From positions 1 through 35,612 of the forward strand of contig JAIQFW010000018.1 in the NCBI GenBank assembly GCA_020073105.1: a stretch of DNA of 35,612 bases, read 5' to 3'. Shown here in pieces: positions 1-8,251 of the stretch. The stretch's first letter is position 1, and every line of letters begins with the position of its first letter. The notes beneath the pieces are model-generated. The model worked only from the letters and a program-made list of their open reading frames with translations. It had not been told where the DNA came from and did no database searches. Source of the stretch: Terriglobia bacterium (lineage in GTDB: Bacteria; Acidobacteriota; Terriglobia; Terriglobales; Acidobacteriaceae). Position numbers and translations under genes: made by a program.

Positions 1-539
1 GCCTCGTCGAGCTGGATGATGTCGGCTTCGATCAACTCCAGCTGGCGGCGCAACACGACCGCAATGTCCATGGCGAGATCAGCCACGTTCTTGTAAAAAC
101 AATTCGTCAAGACCCGCGCCAGCATGTGTGGACCAGTGCAGGTGAACTTCAGAGGAAGCTTGGTGAGTGGGCTCACTAATTCGTAGTCGCGAGGCAGGTT
201 AAGGGTGCCGTCCTGAATCTTGCCGACCACCATTCCCGCGGTCAGCAAACGATATCCCGAGGCGCGGTCGGAGCGAAAGCGATCGAAGTCCGAGAGGGAG
301 AAGTGCTGCCGAATCCCGTCCATGCGCGATGCGAAATAGTCCACCATGCCGTTGGTCTCGGGATGGCTCGGATCAAAGCGCATGAGTTCGCCATCCGTGA
401 CGACATCCAGCCCGGCGAGTTCCTGCGTCTTGAGCACAGCCATCACGGCGTCGCGCAGCACCAGCCGCGAAGTATTTCCCACCAGCCATAAGGGCACCGG
501 ATAGCTGCCCACTGCGGTTGCTTTGATTCGCGTACTCAT
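1..539 (-). CDS. MetE-like methyltransferase, N-terminal part (cut by window edge)
   Basis: The reverse strand reads in one open frame from ATG at 539 to the window edge, 179 codons. It opens MSTRIKATAVGSYPVPLW and contains DVVTDGELMRF, which are typical of short single-barrel relatives of cobalamin-independent methionine synthase (UROD/MetE superfamily). GGAG lies a few bases before the start. Known members move a methyl or alkyl group to a thiol through a bound zinc; here the zinc-binding His/Cys residues lie beyond the cut, so activity cannot be judged. It is divergent from a second MetE-like gene starting at 867, and the two share the GxVGS start and the VxTDGEM/L motif, so they may be old duplicates. 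The family is fairly sure; the substrate is unknown and need not be homocysteine. Confidence 0.85.
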   Translation of the reverse strand, partial: MSTRIKATAVGSYPVPLWLVGNTSRLVLRDAVMAVLKTQELAGLDVVTDGELMRFDPSHPETNGMVDYFASRMDGIRQHFSLSDFDRFRSDRASGYRLLTAGMVVGKIQDGTLNLPRDYELVSPLTKLPLKFTCTGPHMLARVLTNCFYKNVADLAMDIAVVLRRQLELIEADIIQLDE

Positions 540-866
540 CCCGCTCCTTCGGCTATCTTCGGCCGCTTTTGGAGAGCCAACAATCATACTCCCGGTATGC
601 AAGCGGGGTTTGATGATCGCGGTAGAATAAATTTCCGCGGCTACCGCCAAGGAAAAATTCTCGTCTGTAACCTGCTCATCCGAAATGCTCAGAGTTCGAT
701 TTTAGGGAGTAGTGTTCGAATTTTTCGGTGAAATTTGCCTTGTCGCACGATTGTCTCCGGGGTAATCTGATGCGCGCTTCAGCCCGCCGGTTTTTCGGAA
801 ATGTGTTGGTGGTGCGCCGGTGGTTCGCAGCGTGTGAAAAAGTCATCCGTCGTGGGGGAGGTTCCT
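540..866. other. Divergent intergenic region between two MetE-like genes
   Basis: This 327-base gap carries no convincing gene. It should hold the promoters of both MetE-like genes. A candidate for the rightward gene is TTGTCG (740-745), 17 bases, TAATCT (763-768); the match is only partial. I saw no SAM or cobalamin riboswitch pattern and no copy of the AACGNACGTTCG operator found elsewhere in the window. Confidence 0.5.
740..768 (+). promoter_or_regulatory. Possible promoter of the rightward MetE-like gene
   Basis: TTGTCG and TAATCT are separated by 17 bases, about 100 bases before the GTG start at 867. The -35 box matches the sigma-70 consensus at four of six bases and the -10 box at three. 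This is a pattern match only. Confidence 0.25.
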
Positions 867-1973
867 GTGTATCGAAGTGATGTCGTGGGCAGTCTATTAC
901 GCCCTCCGTATTTGAAGGAAGCTCGCGAGCGCCACGAGGCGGGGAAACTCACAGCGGTGGAGTTCAAGCAGCTCGAAGACCGCGCCGTCAACGAAGCCGT
1001 TGACCTGCAGATACGCGCAGGGGTGGAAATGATCACGGATGGCGAGATGCGGCGGTATGCTTTTTGGGGCCACCTGATTGACGCGGTTGAAGGCTTCGAC
1101 AAATTGGGCGGTTGGGCCATTCCGTTCCGCAATGAGAAGGGAGAGGAGATCGTTCAGGCGCGGCCCGTGGTGGTCTCCAAGCTTCGACGGAAGCGGCCGA
1201 TGTGTGCGGAGGAGTTCACCTATCTGCGCGCGCGCACCAGCCACCCCGCCAAGACCACGATGATCAGCGCCCAGCAGGCGGCGGCTTACTACGACAGCAA
1301 GAAGTCAACCGGTGCGTATGCAAAGATCGACGCTTATCTTGCTGACTTGGTGGATATCCTACGCGACGAAGTCAACGAGTTGATCCGCCTGGGTTGCACC
1401 TACATCCAGATTGATTCCCCGCAATACACCGCCTTGCTCGATCCGCAACTGCGGGAAGGATACCGGCAGCGCGGCAATGACCCCGACCGTTTGCTGGATC
1501 TCTCCATCGAGATGGACAACGCCGTGGTCGGGGAACATCCGGGGATCACGTTCGGACTCCATCTGTGCCGCGGCAATAATCAAAGCAAGTTTTACGCCGC
1601 CGGGGATTACGGTCCGATCACCAAGGTCTTTCGCAATACCCGATTCCAGCGCTTCCTGCTGGAGTACGATGACGAGCGCTCTGGCGGCTTCGAGCCGTTG
1701 CGCCAAGTTCCCGAAGACCGGACAGTTGTCCTCGGGCTGGTGAGTTCCAAAACGGCTGCCCTCGAAAGCAAGGATGAGCTGAAGCAACGCATCAAGCAAG
1801 CTTCGGCCTTCATTCCCGTGGAAAGGCTGGCGTTGAGCCCCCAATGCGGGTTCGCCTCTACTATGGAGGGTAACCTCGTGACCCCCGCGGATCAGGAGGC
1901 GAAGCTCCGTCTGGTGGCAGAAACTGCTGCGGAGGTCTGGGGCCGGACGCTCAACACCCGCTTGCGGGCCTAG
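867..1973 (+). CDS. MetE-like zinc-dependent methyl/alkyl transferase (single barrel)
   Basis: This 368-residue protein resembles the C-terminal catalytic barrel of cobalamin-independent methionine synthase. The frame is open from 801, but GTG at 867 is the better start because GGGGGAGG lies five bases before it and the family start (YRSDVVGSLLRPP) follows. Zinc ligands appear intact: H232-x-C234 in GLHLCRGNN and C327 in SPQCGF. VEMITDGEMRR matches the substrate-side motif of the family. Relatives include methionine synthases and epoxyalkane:CoM transferase, so a thiol-directed alkyl transfer is likely, but the folate-binding N-terminal barrel of full MetE is absent. It is divergent from the MetE-like gene at the left edge and lies ahead of the TonB receptor. 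The substrate is unknown. Confidence 0.88.
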   Translation: MYRSDVVGSLLRPPYLKEARERHEAGKLTAVEFKQLEDRAVNEAVDLQIRAGVEMITDGEMRRYAFWGHLIDAVEGFDKLGGWAIPFRNEKGEEIVQARPVVVSKLRRKRPMCAEEFTYLRARTSHPAKTTMISAQQAAAYYDSKKSTGAYAKIDAYLADLVDILRDEVNELIRLGCTYIQIDSPQYTALLDPQLREGYRQRGNDPDRLLDLSIEMDNAVVGEHPGITFGLHLCRGNNQSKFYAAGDYGPITKVFRNTRFQRFLLEYDDERSGGFEPLRQVPEDRTVVLGLVSSKTAALESKDELKQRIKQASAFIPVERLALSPQCGFASTMEGNLVTPADQEAKLRLVAETAAEVWGRTLNTRLRA

Positions 1974-1989
1974 CGGCCAAGTGGAGCGT

Positions 1990-2031
1990 CCAGAGCCCCA
2001 CCCGGCGCTTCGGGTGTGGATCACGCTCTGG
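1990..2031 (+). terminator. Hairpin after the MetE-like gene, possible terminator
   Basis: An outer stem CCAGAGC/GCTCTGG (1990-1996 with 2025-2031) encloses an inner stem CACCCG/CGGGTG (1999-2004 with 2011-2016). It begins 17 bases after the stop codon. There is no clear run of T after it, so it may work only with Rho, or as a transcript-stabilising fold. Confidence 0.4.
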
Positions 2032-2069
2032 GTTTCGGGCAGCCAAGATGCCGCAGACAATCTTTTGAC

Positions 2070-2100
2070 TTGACACTGAGCCAATCTTGTGAAAAATAAT
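2070..2100 (+). promoter_or_regulatory. Possible promoter of the TonB receptor gene
   Basis: TTGACA (2070-2075) is a perfect -35 box. AATAAT (2095-2100) would be the -10 box, with a long 19-base spacer. Transcription would begin near 2107, just before the operator at 2121-2130, so a bound repressor would block initiation or early elongation. A second, unseen promoter nearer the gene is possible. Confidence 0.4.
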
Positions 2101-2120
2101 GCGGTTCAGGGAGACATGTG

Positions 2121-2130
2121 AACGGACGTT
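2121..2130. promoter_or_regulatory. TetR-type operator copy 1 (AACGGACGTT)
   Basis: AACG-GA-CGTT is an inverted repeat with a two-base centre, followed by CGATAGAGT. The same core and similar flank recur at 2265, 8190 and 17972. It lies between a candidate promoter and the TonB receptor. The repeat is seen directly; binding by the TetR protein encoded at 17990-18619 is inferred. Confidence 0.75.
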
Positions 2131-2264
2131 CGATAGAGTAAGTCTCCAGTTGGGGATGGCTACGAGGTTTCAATCGCTTTCTTGGCTTTCATAGGTTGGT
2201 CATTCGATCCGGTTTCTCATCGGTGAAGTCCGCAGGTCAGGGCAGTGTTTCACGCACTTATTAG

Positions 2265-2274
2265 AACGGACGTT
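2265..2274. promoter_or_regulatory. TetR-type operator copy 2 (AACGGACGTT)
   Basis: This second copy of the inverted repeat ends 18 bases before the ATG of the TonB receptor gene and is identical over GAACGGACGTTCG to copy 1. Its right flank (CTCTAGA) differs from the CGATAGA flank of the other three. Two operators about 144 bases apart before one gene would allow cooperative or looped repression. Confidence 0.75.
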
Positions 2275-2292
2275 CGCTCTAGAAAGGGACCT

Positions 2293-5200
2293 ATGAGACC
2301 ACGTTGCGTTTTGACGGCTGTAGTTGTTCTGTTGGCGGTTGCCACGGCTCCGCATGCCTTCCCCCAGGCCACCATCAGTTTGGCCCAACTCAATGGCACC
2401 GTGCAGGACAGCGGCGGTCGCACCGTCGCCAAGGCGGCCATCAGTTTACGTGAGCTCGATACCAATCAAGTCCATACGGCGACTTCCAGCGATTCCGGGT
2501 ACTTTGTTGTCCCCAATCTGCCGCCGGGGCGATACGAGCTGACTGTAACCTCCAGCGGATTCGGCAAGTACACCCAGACCGGGATGACACTGGCCGTGGG
2601 CCAGACCGCCACCGTCAATGTGATGATGAAGGTGGCTGCCGTTGCTGAGACCGTGACCGTGACAACCGAGGCGCCGGTGGTGGAGACCACGCGCACCGAG
2701 ATCAGTCAGGTGATCGACACCCAGCAGATTCAGTCCCTTCCGGTGAGCGGCCGTCTGTTTACCGATTTTGCTCTTCTGACTCCGGGCGTGGCCACTGGCC
2801 GGACCAGCTTGGGGACAACCTTCACCGAGTTCGAGATCACACAGATTTCCTTCGGCGGCATGCGCTCCTTCAGCAATATCATCACGGTGGACGGTGCGGA
2901 CTTCATCAACTCGAATACCGGCGTGCAACGTGCGACCCCGCCCCAGGAATCTGTGTCTGAGTTTCGTGTGGTCAACAACAGTTTCGGGACTGAGTATGGC
3001 CGGGCCTTGGGCGGGATCGTCAACGTCGTGACCAAGTCTGGTACCAACGATCTGCACGGCTCGATCTACGACTACTTGCAGAATAGCGCCACCGATTCCC
3101 GTGCGTTGCTGCAGCCGAGCCCGGCGCCCTTCCTTCTCCGCCAGAACCAATTTGGGGGCACGCTCGGTGGTCCGATCGTCAAGAACAAGACATTCTTCTT
3201 TCTGAACTACGAGGGCGTGCGGCGCGGTGAGGCGCCGATTCTGCCGCCCGATTTTAGCGACAACATTCTGACCATCAATCGGGCGAAGGCGTACATGGGT
3301 ATTCCTGGAGAGGATCCCAACCCGCTAAAGACCAAGGACAATGACTACGGATTTGCCCGGCTCGACCACCAGATCAATAGCAGCAATCGCCTGGCTCTGC
3401 GCTACAACGTGGAGGATGCGCGCGACCTAAATCAACTGGTCGGCAACACGGAAGATGGCGGCGGTATCGGCGCACCCAGCGGCGGCAGAGACCTGTTTAT
3501 TCGTGACCAGTCGCTGGTGGGCACGTTGAATACGCTGCTCACGCCTTCGCTGGTCAACACTGCCCTGGTGCAATATGCGCGCCGGCACTACAACTTCCCG
3601 GGAGCGACGGGCGAGCCCAATCTGGACATCCCCAACGACCTGTCGCTGGGACACAACTTCGGTACCCTCGATGCGATTTACGAGAGCCGCTTCCAGATTT
3701 CCGACACCATCGGATGGGTCAAGGGCAATCACTACTGGAAGTTCGGATTTGATTCGAACAACATCTGGGACTCCACCATCTATCCCGGCTTCACCCCAGC
3801 CCGGATCATTTTGCCGGGTCTCAATTGCATGGTGGCTTTTGCCAACTTTACGAAGCTCGATCCCAATACTCACACTCAGAATCCCGCCCTCCCCGACATT
3901 GCACCGATTGCGGGCCAACCGTGTTTTCTCGCCCCCCCTTACGCTCCTTTCTTTGGCGACGCGGTGACGTTTTACGGAGTTGCGCTCCCCCGAGATCCCA
4001 ACTTTACCAGTGGCGCGCCCCTGAATAATGCCACCCCGCTCGATACCACCAACTGGACCAATGCATTTACCCCGGGGTTGAGAAATAGCTATCAATACAA
4101 GCTCAACCATGGCTATTACGGCTTCTTTGCCCAGGACCAGTGGCGGGTAACCCCCAAGCTGACCCTCAACTACGGCTTGCGCTATGACTTTGAAACCGGC
4201 CTCAGCGACCAGATTGATTCCTACTGGGGTGCCGTACAACCGCGCGTCGGTATCGCATACTCCCCCGACAACAAGACGGTCATTCGCGCCGGCGCAGGGT
4301 TGTTCTTTGATCGCAACAACATGACCTTCTTCTTCATCACCGGTGACCAAAAAACGGTTCCAGGTTTTCTTCCGGGTGTCACCCTTCCCATGGTTCGCGA
4401 TGGAGCGGCGACCGGCGGTTGGCAGCTGAATGCGGTCAACCTGGTATCGTTTCTGCCGGGTGGCGTGACGTGTCCGCCACCGCTCGTCGTCGGTCCGGGA
4501 CTTTGCCTGGATGCGCCGGCTGAAGTTGCTTTGAGCATCCTTACCAACGGCACCTATCCCACCGTGGACTTGGCTGGTACTTGTCCGCCTGCGTGCACGG
4601 TTGGTGCGGGAGGCATGGACCGTCATCGCAGCAAGCTGCCTTACGCCGAGCAGGCCAGTCTGGAAATTGACCGCACCCTGGGGAAAGGCCTGACCGTCGA
4701 CATCGGGTATCTCATGGTGCAGTCGCACCGGCTCATCCTGGGCAATGGCCTGAACACCTCTTGTCCGCAAGGCACCAGCAAGCCCGGCAACCCGGCTCCT
4801 CCTCCGCCACCACTTGGTCCTCCTGGTCCTCCATTCAACTCCGACATAGGATCCCAAGGCTGGCTTAATCCTAACGGCACCATCAGCGATTGCGTGGGGA
4901 CTCCGCTCCTGCTTGCCGGGAAGCCCGTCTTCCAGGGGAACGAATTCTCCAATGGCGGGTTTCTCGATTACAACACCGGCATTGTGAACGCCATCTACCA
5001 TGGGCTGACGCTGCAAGCCATCGAGAGGATGGGTAAGTACTTCAACCTGAATGCCAACTACACCTACTCGCACATCATCGACAACGGAAACTTCACCACT
5101 TTCATCAACCTCCCCCAGAACCAGTTCGACAATAAGTCAGAGCGTGGCAACTCGAACCAGGATGTGCGACACCGCTTCGTAGCAAACTTCACCGCGTCCA

Positions 5201-5712
5201 CTCCCAACCACGGATACGCCAAGAACTTCGACTTCAGCAGCATTATCACCATTCAGTCCGGGCGGCCCTTCACCATGTTTGTGGGTGGGGATGCCAACGG
5301 CGACACCAATCCCGTCACCGACCGCGTTGGACTTTCGGGGAGGAATTCCTACATTGGTCAACCGCAGCGCACGTGGGACTTGCGGGTCTCCCGCTACTTC
5401 CAGCTCGGCGAGCGTATGAAGGTGGACCTCATGTTTGACGCCTTCAACGTACTTAATCGGCAGAACATCGATGAAGTCTTCAGCGTGTACGGATCGCCCA
5501 TCTTTTGTGGAGCCGTTCCGCAGCGTTTTGGAGACGCCGCATCGCTCGCCGCGCAAGCTGGGCAAGCAACGTGTCCAGCGTTCACGCCACCGCCGGGCGT
5601 CGTGGTTCCCGCGACCTTTGCGGTTCCACCGGCTGCCAATACGAATTTTGGCACGCCCAGAACCATGCTGAACCCGCGGCAGCTGCAGTTTGCAGTGAAG
5701 TTTTCGTTCTGA
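2293..5712 (+). CDS. TonB-dependent outer-membrane receptor with carboxypeptidase-regulatory domain (Oar-like)
   Basis: This 1,139-residue protein begins with a signal peptide (about residues 1-25, MRPRCVLTAVVVLLAVATA). A small beta-sandwich domain of the carboxypeptidase-regulatory type follows (about 30-110, with GTVQDSGGRTVAKAAISL), then a plug domain (about 125-270, ending near NVVTKSGTNDLHG). The rest is a long beta barrel ending in the outer-membrane signature phenylalanine (KFSF). ATG at 2293 is chosen over the longer open frame because AAAGGGA precedes it and the signal peptide starts there. Such receptors bring large or scarce substrates across the outer membrane using TonB energy. 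Two TetR-type operators lie before it, linking it to the catabolic operon at 8.2-18.6 kb, so it probably imports that pathway's substrate. The substrate itself cannot be read from sequence. Confidence 0.93.
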   Translation: MRPRCVLTAVVVLLAVATAPHAFPQATISLAQLNGTVQDSGGRTVAKAAISLRELDTNQVHTATSSDSGYFVVPNLPPGRYELTVTSSGFGKYTQTGMTLAVGQTATVNVMMKVAAVAETVTVTTEAPVVETTRTEISQVIDTQQIQSLPVSGRLFTDFALLTPGVATGRTSLGTTFTEFEITQISFGGMRSFSNIITVDGADFINSNTGVQRATPPQESVSEFRVVNNSFGTEYGRALGGIVNVVTKSGTNDLHGSIYDYLQNSATDSRALLQPSPAPFLLRQNQFGGTLGGPIVKNKTFFFLNYEGVRRGEAPILPPDFSDNILTINRAKAYMGIPGEDPNPLKTKDNDYGFARLDHQINSSNRLALRYNVEDARDLNQLVGNTEDGGGIGAPSGGRDLFIRDQSLVGTLNTLLTPSLVNTALVQYARRHYNFPGATGEPNLDIPNDLSLGHNFGTLDAIYESRFQISDTIGWVKGNHYWKFGFDSNNIWDSTIYPGFTPARIILPGLNCMVAFANFTKLDPNTHTQNPALPDIAPIAGQPCFLAPPYAPFFGDAVTFYGVALPRDPNFTSGAPLNNATPLDTTNWTNAFTPGLRNSYQYKLNHGYYGFFAQDQWRVTPKLTLNYGLRYDFETGLSDQIDSYWGAVQPRVGIAYSPDNKTVIRAGAGLFFDRNNMTFFFITGDQKTVPGFLPGVTLPMVRDGAATGGWQLNAVNLVSFLPGGVTCPPPLVVGPGLCLDAPAEVALSILTNGTYPTVDLAGTCPPACTVGAGGMDRHRSKLPYAEQASLEIDRTLGKGLTVDIGYLMVQSHRLILGNGLNTSCPQGTSKPGNPAPPPPPLGPPGPPFNSDIGSQGWLNPNGTISDCVGTPLLLAGKPVFQGNEFSNGGFLDYNTGIVNAIYHGLTLQAIERMGKYFNLNANYTYSHIIDNGNFTTFINLPQNQFDNKSERGNSNQDVRHRFVANFTASTPNHGYAKNFDFSSIITIQSGRPFTMFVGGDANGDTNPVTDRVGLSGRNSYIGQPQRTWDLRVSRYFQLGERMKVDLMFDAFNVLNRQNIDEVFSVYGSPIFCGAVPQRFGDAASLAAQAGQATCPAFTPPPGVVVPATFAVPPAANTNFGTPRTMLNPRQLQFAVKFSF

Positions 5713-5769
5713 GTGAGCAGATCGGATTGTGGTAGTGGGTGTTTTCCGGTTGGTGGCCAACAAGCAACC

Positions 5770-5838
5770 AACCACGGGGGACACAGGGGTTCCACAGAGG
5801 CCATGTTCCGCGGGCTTTCCTCTGTGAGCGCTGTGGTT
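5770..5838. repeat. Intergenic inverted repeat (CCACAGAGG / CCTCTGTGG type)
   Basis: AACCAC (5770-5775) pairs with GTGGTT (5833-5838), and CACAGAGG (5793-5800) pairs with CCTCTGTG (5819-5826). The arms carry CACAG-rich units resembling small palindromic repeats often seen between genes in acidobacterial and similar genomes (from memory). It could act as a terminator fold behind the receptor gene, but no T run follows. Confidence 0.5.
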
Positions 5839-5888
5839 AAGAAAGCAGGGATTTTCAACCTGACCCGCTGCTGGATGGCTGTAAATGA

Positions 5889-5915
5889 TTGGATCCCGTG
5901 GCAACGTGATATAAC
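5889..5915 (+). promoter_or_regulatory. Possible promoter of the cytochrome c gene
   Basis: TATAAC (5910-5915) is one base from the -10 consensus and lies about 25 bases before the ATG at 5940. A weak -35 (TTGGAT, 5889-5894) sits 15 bases upstream, which is short. Pattern match only. Confidence 0.3.
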
Positions 5916-5939
5916 TTTGTCGTGCGCAGGAGGAAGATC

Positions 5940-6377
5940 ATGGCCGTTCGTTGGAGACTCTGCATTGCAGTTTTCTCTGTCGCGGTGATGACGATGTTCG
6001 CCGCTGCCCAGGAGCAAAAGCCAGCAGTCAAGCATGCCGCAGCGCCGCAAACCTCAGCCGCGTCTGGCAAGGAGATGTTCATGGCGTATTGCGCTTCTTG
6101 TCACGGCACGGACGCAAAGGGCGATGGCCCCGCTGCTACTGCGTTGAAGGATGCACCGGCAGACTTGACTGCGCTCGCCAAGACCAACGGGGGAAAGTAT
6201 CCCTCGGACAAGGTGATGAGCGTTCTGCGTGGACAGGCCAACCTGGCTGCTCACGGCACCCAGGAAATGCCGGTGTGGGGCAAGGTCTTCTGGAAGATGA
6301 GCCAGGGGCATGAGGGCGAGGTGCAGCAACGCGTCGGCAATCTCAGCCACTATATCGAATCCCTGCAGGTCAAGTAG
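5940..6377 (+). CDS. Secreted monohaem cytochrome c
   Basis: This 145-residue protein has an N-terminal signal peptide (about 1-23, ending FAAAQ). A haem-binding site C51-A-S-C54-H55 follows, and M110 in QEMPVWG is the likely sixth iron ligand. This is a class I cytochrome c domain that carries single electrons in the periplasm. The ATG at 5940 is chosen because AGGAGGA (5928-5934) is five bases upstream; the frame is open from 5922. It lies alone between the TonB receptor and a convergent acyl-CoA synthetase gene, and no oxidase or dehydrogenase partner is adjacent. Its electron donor and acceptor are unknown. Confidence 0.92.
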   Translation: MAVRWRLCIAVFSVAVMTMFAAAQEQKPAVKHAAAPQTSAASGKEMFMAYCASCHGTDAKGDGPAATALKDAPADLTALAKTNGGKYPSDKVMSVLRGQANLAAHGTQEMPVWGKVFWKMSQGHEGEVQQRVGNLSHYIESLQVK

Positions 6378-6421
6378 CGCACTCCGCCTGGGGTTCGGAG
6401 AACATCGGTTTGCTCACGTAG

Positions 6422-6443
6422 GCCCAGAGGCCCTCGTCTGGGC
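6422..6443. terminator. Hairpin between convergent genes
   Basis: GCCCAGA (6422-6428) and TCTGGGC (6437-6443) form a seven-base-pair stem with an eight-base loop. It lies between the convergent cytochrome c and acyl-CoA synthetase genes, where a two-way terminator is expected. There is no strong T run on either side. Confidence 0.4.
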
Positions 6444-6479
6444 GGGCGCAACTCACCCGCACGCGTGCAAGCGTCATTC

Positions 6480-8093
6480 TCACTTTTCCCATTTCCAATC
6501 CTGATAGCGCCGCCGCAGTTCCCCCTTCAGCAGCTTTCCCGTAGAAGTGTGGGGCAGTTCATCCACAAAGATGAACACGTCAGGCAGTTGCCATTTGGCA
6601 AACTTGTCTTTTAGAAACTCGCGCAAACTCTCCGGGGACAGCTTCGCTCCATCGCGGGCAACGACGATGGCGACCGGACGCTCCTGCCACTTGGGGTGAG
6701 GCACGGCGACGACGGCAGCTTCGCGCACATCCGGATGTGCGACCAGCGCATTTTCCAGATCCACTGAGCTGATCCATTCCCCGCCGGACTTGATCAGATC
6801 TTTGGCCCGGTCGGCGATCTTCAGGTAGCCTTCTTCATCGACTGTTCCCACGTCGCCGGTACGAAACCACCCGTCCGCGGTCCACTTGTCCGTTTCTTCC
6901 GGCAAGTTAAAGTAGCTGGCTGCAACCCAGGGCCCGCGCAGTTGTACCTCACCCATGGTCTTTCCGTCAGCACAGACCTCCCCGGCCTCGTTGACCACTC
7001 TCATTTCGATAAGCGGAACCGGGATTCCGGCCCGGGTCTGGACTTCATACTGCTCATCCTGTGGCCAACTGTGCATGTGCGCCTTGAGTTGGTTGGTTGT
7101 GGCTTGCGGACTGCTCTCGGTCAGTCCCCAGCCTTGTTGCAGCCTGATGCCAAGTTGATCAAGCTTGCGAATCACGGCTAGCGGCGGTGCCGCACCACCG
7201 ACCAGGACCCGCATCGGCGGCAGCTTCCATCGGCCCGGATGTTTCTCCAGGCAATCGAGCACGCTGAGCCAGATCGTGGGCACACCGGCCGCTACCGTGA
7301 CGCCCTCCTTGGCGATGAGCTCCAGCACACTTTCGGCGTCCAGGTATGGTCCGGGAAGAATCATCCTGCATCCCACCATTGCTGCCGCGTACGGCAGCCC
7401 CCAGCCGTTTACGTGAAACATAGAGACCACCGGCATGAGAACGTCGGCGTGGTGAATAGCGAAATTGTCCGCGGTCGTCAGCAGGAAGGTATGAAGAAAG
7501 ACCGAGCGATGGGTGTAGGCAACCCCCTTGGGGACGCCGGTTGTTCCCGAGGTGTAACAAAGCGAGGCCGCGTCGTTCTCGTCGAGTTGTGGATAAGTGA
7601 AGTCTCCGGTTGCAGTGCCTAACAAGTCTTCATAACTTTCGGTTCCCGGGGGCGGTGGAGTCCGGCTGAGCGGCACTACGAATACGCGCTCGAAGCTGGC
7701 GGAATCCTTGATCTGGTCATAGAGGGGGAGGAGAATATCGTCCACAATGAGGAAGCGATCCCCGGCATGGTTGGCGATGTATGCGATGTCCTTGGGCGCC
7801 AGCCGGAGATTCAAAGTATGCATCACCGCACCCGCTGCGGGAATGCCGAGATAGGCCTCAAGATGGGCGTAGTGGTTCCACATCAGCGTGGCCACGCGTT
7901 CGCCCCTTTGTAGCCCGGCTTTCTGCAACGCCTCCGCCAGCTGGCGTGAACGGCGGTAGATGTCGCCATAGGTGCAACGATGCAACGAACGATCCGGCAG
8001 GCGCGATAGGATTTCCTGTTTTGGAAAGAGCTTCCCTGCACGCTCAAGAATGTGAGTGAGCGTCAGCGGATAGTTCATCATGGTGCCTTGCAT
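6480..8093 (-). CDS. Medium/long-chain fatty acid-CoA ligase (AMP-forming)
   Basis: This 537-residue protein is a complete member of the acyl-adenylate-forming family. It carries the phosphate loop [12 protein letters not shown], the hinge region [17 protein letters not shown] followed by [15 protein letters not shown], and the C-terminal catalytic lysine in [12 protein letters not shown]. It uses ATP to turn a carboxylic acid into its acyl-CoA. The start at 8093 ([19 protein letters not shown]) fits the usual family start; the frame is open to 8144, and 8081 or 8078 are alternatives. The N-terminal style resembles AlkK/FadD-like medium-chain ligases rather than benzoate ligases. It is divergent from the PaaK-like gene, and the TetR-type operator at 8190 lies between them, so it may share that control. 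Chain length is a guess. Confidence 0.9.
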   Translation of the reverse strand: MQGTMMNYPLTLTHILERAGKLFPKQEILSRLPDRSLHRCTYGDIYRRSRQLAEALQKAGLQRGERVATLMWNHYAHLEAYLGIPAAGAVMHTLNLRLAPKDIAYIANHAGDRFLIVDDILLPLYDQIKDSASFERVFVVPLSRTPPPPGTESYEDLLGTATGDFTYPQLDENDAASLCYTSGTTGVPKGVAYTHRSVFLHTFLLTTADNFAIHHADVLMPVVSMFHVNGWGLPYAAAMVGCRMILPGPYLDAESVLELIAKEGVTVAAGVPTIWLSVLDCLEKHPGRWKLPPMRVLVGGAAPPLAVIRKLDQLGIRLQQGWGLTESSPQATTNQLKAHMHSWPQDEQYEVQTRAGIPVPLIEMRVVNEAGEVCADGKTMGEVQLRGPWVAASYFNLPEETDKWTADGWFRTGDVGTVDEEGYLKIADRAKDLIKSGGEWISSVDLENALVAHPDVREAAVVAVPHPKWQERPVAIVVARDGAKLSPESLREFLKDKFAKWQLPDVFIFVDELPHTSTGKLLKGELRRRYQDWKWEK

Positions 8094-8164
8094 TGGGGGC
8101 TTCTCTCTGCAGACGATTCCCGGCCGTGCGCTGCTTGCCTTCATCCGTTAATAAGGAGGAGGAA

Positions 8165-8192
8165 TGGGCACTTTGGACTTGCAAATTATAAC
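8165..8192 (+). promoter_or_regulatory. Possible promoter of the central catabolic operon
   Basis: TATAAC (8187-8192) is a near-perfect -10 box, and TGGGCA (8165-8170) is a weak -35 box 16 bases upstream. The operator at 8190-8199 overlaps the -10 box and start point, the classic layout for repression. The predicted leader before ATG 8252 is about 50 bases. Confidence 0.45.
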
Positions 8193-8199
8193 GTACGTT
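8190..8199. promoter_or_regulatory. TetR-type operator copy 3 (AACGTACGTT)
   Basis: AACG-TA-CGTT is a perfect palindrome followed by CGATAGAGT, the same right flank as copy 1. It sits between the minus-strand acyl-CoA synthetase and the plus-strand PaaK-like operon and overlaps the candidate -10 box of the latter. It could control both genes. Confidence 0.8.
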
Positions 8200-8251
8200 C
8201 GATAGAGTGCTACGGCATCGACGCACGGACGAACGACCTCGGGCTCAGTCA

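Larger units (their letters stand above)
1974..2292. other. Intergenic control region before the TonB receptor
   Basis: This 319-base region has no gene. It holds a GC-rich branched hairpin (1990-2031), a perfect TTGACA box (2070-2075), and two copies of the AACGGACGTT operator (2121-2130 and 2265-2274). It is therefore most likely the regulated promoter region of the receptor gene. Confidence 0.6.
8164..8205 (+). other. Thirteen-codon mini-ORF with a strong ribosome site, overlapping the operator
   Basis: AAGGAGGAGG lies directly before ATG at 8164, and the frame reads MGTLDLQIITYVR then TAG at 8203. The operator core (8190-8199) falls inside it. It could be a leader peptide or the remnant of a gene start. 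Because the best -10 box (TATAAC, 8187-8192) is also inside it, a transcript from that promoter would not include its start. Function is unproven and coincidence is possible. Confidence 0.25.

Noticed and set aside
540-866. Possible SAM or cobalamin riboswitch before the MetE-like genes
   Set aside because: No conserved riboswitch core or suitable fold could be seen by eye.
801-866. N-terminal extension MCWWCAGGSQ of the MetE-like protein
   Set aside because: No ribosome site at 801, an unlikely composition, and a strong site just before GTG 867.
3427-5073. Long minus-strand open frame (548 codons)
   Set aside because: It is antisense to the TonB receptor, shows no domain, and arises from GC-rich codon use of the real gene.
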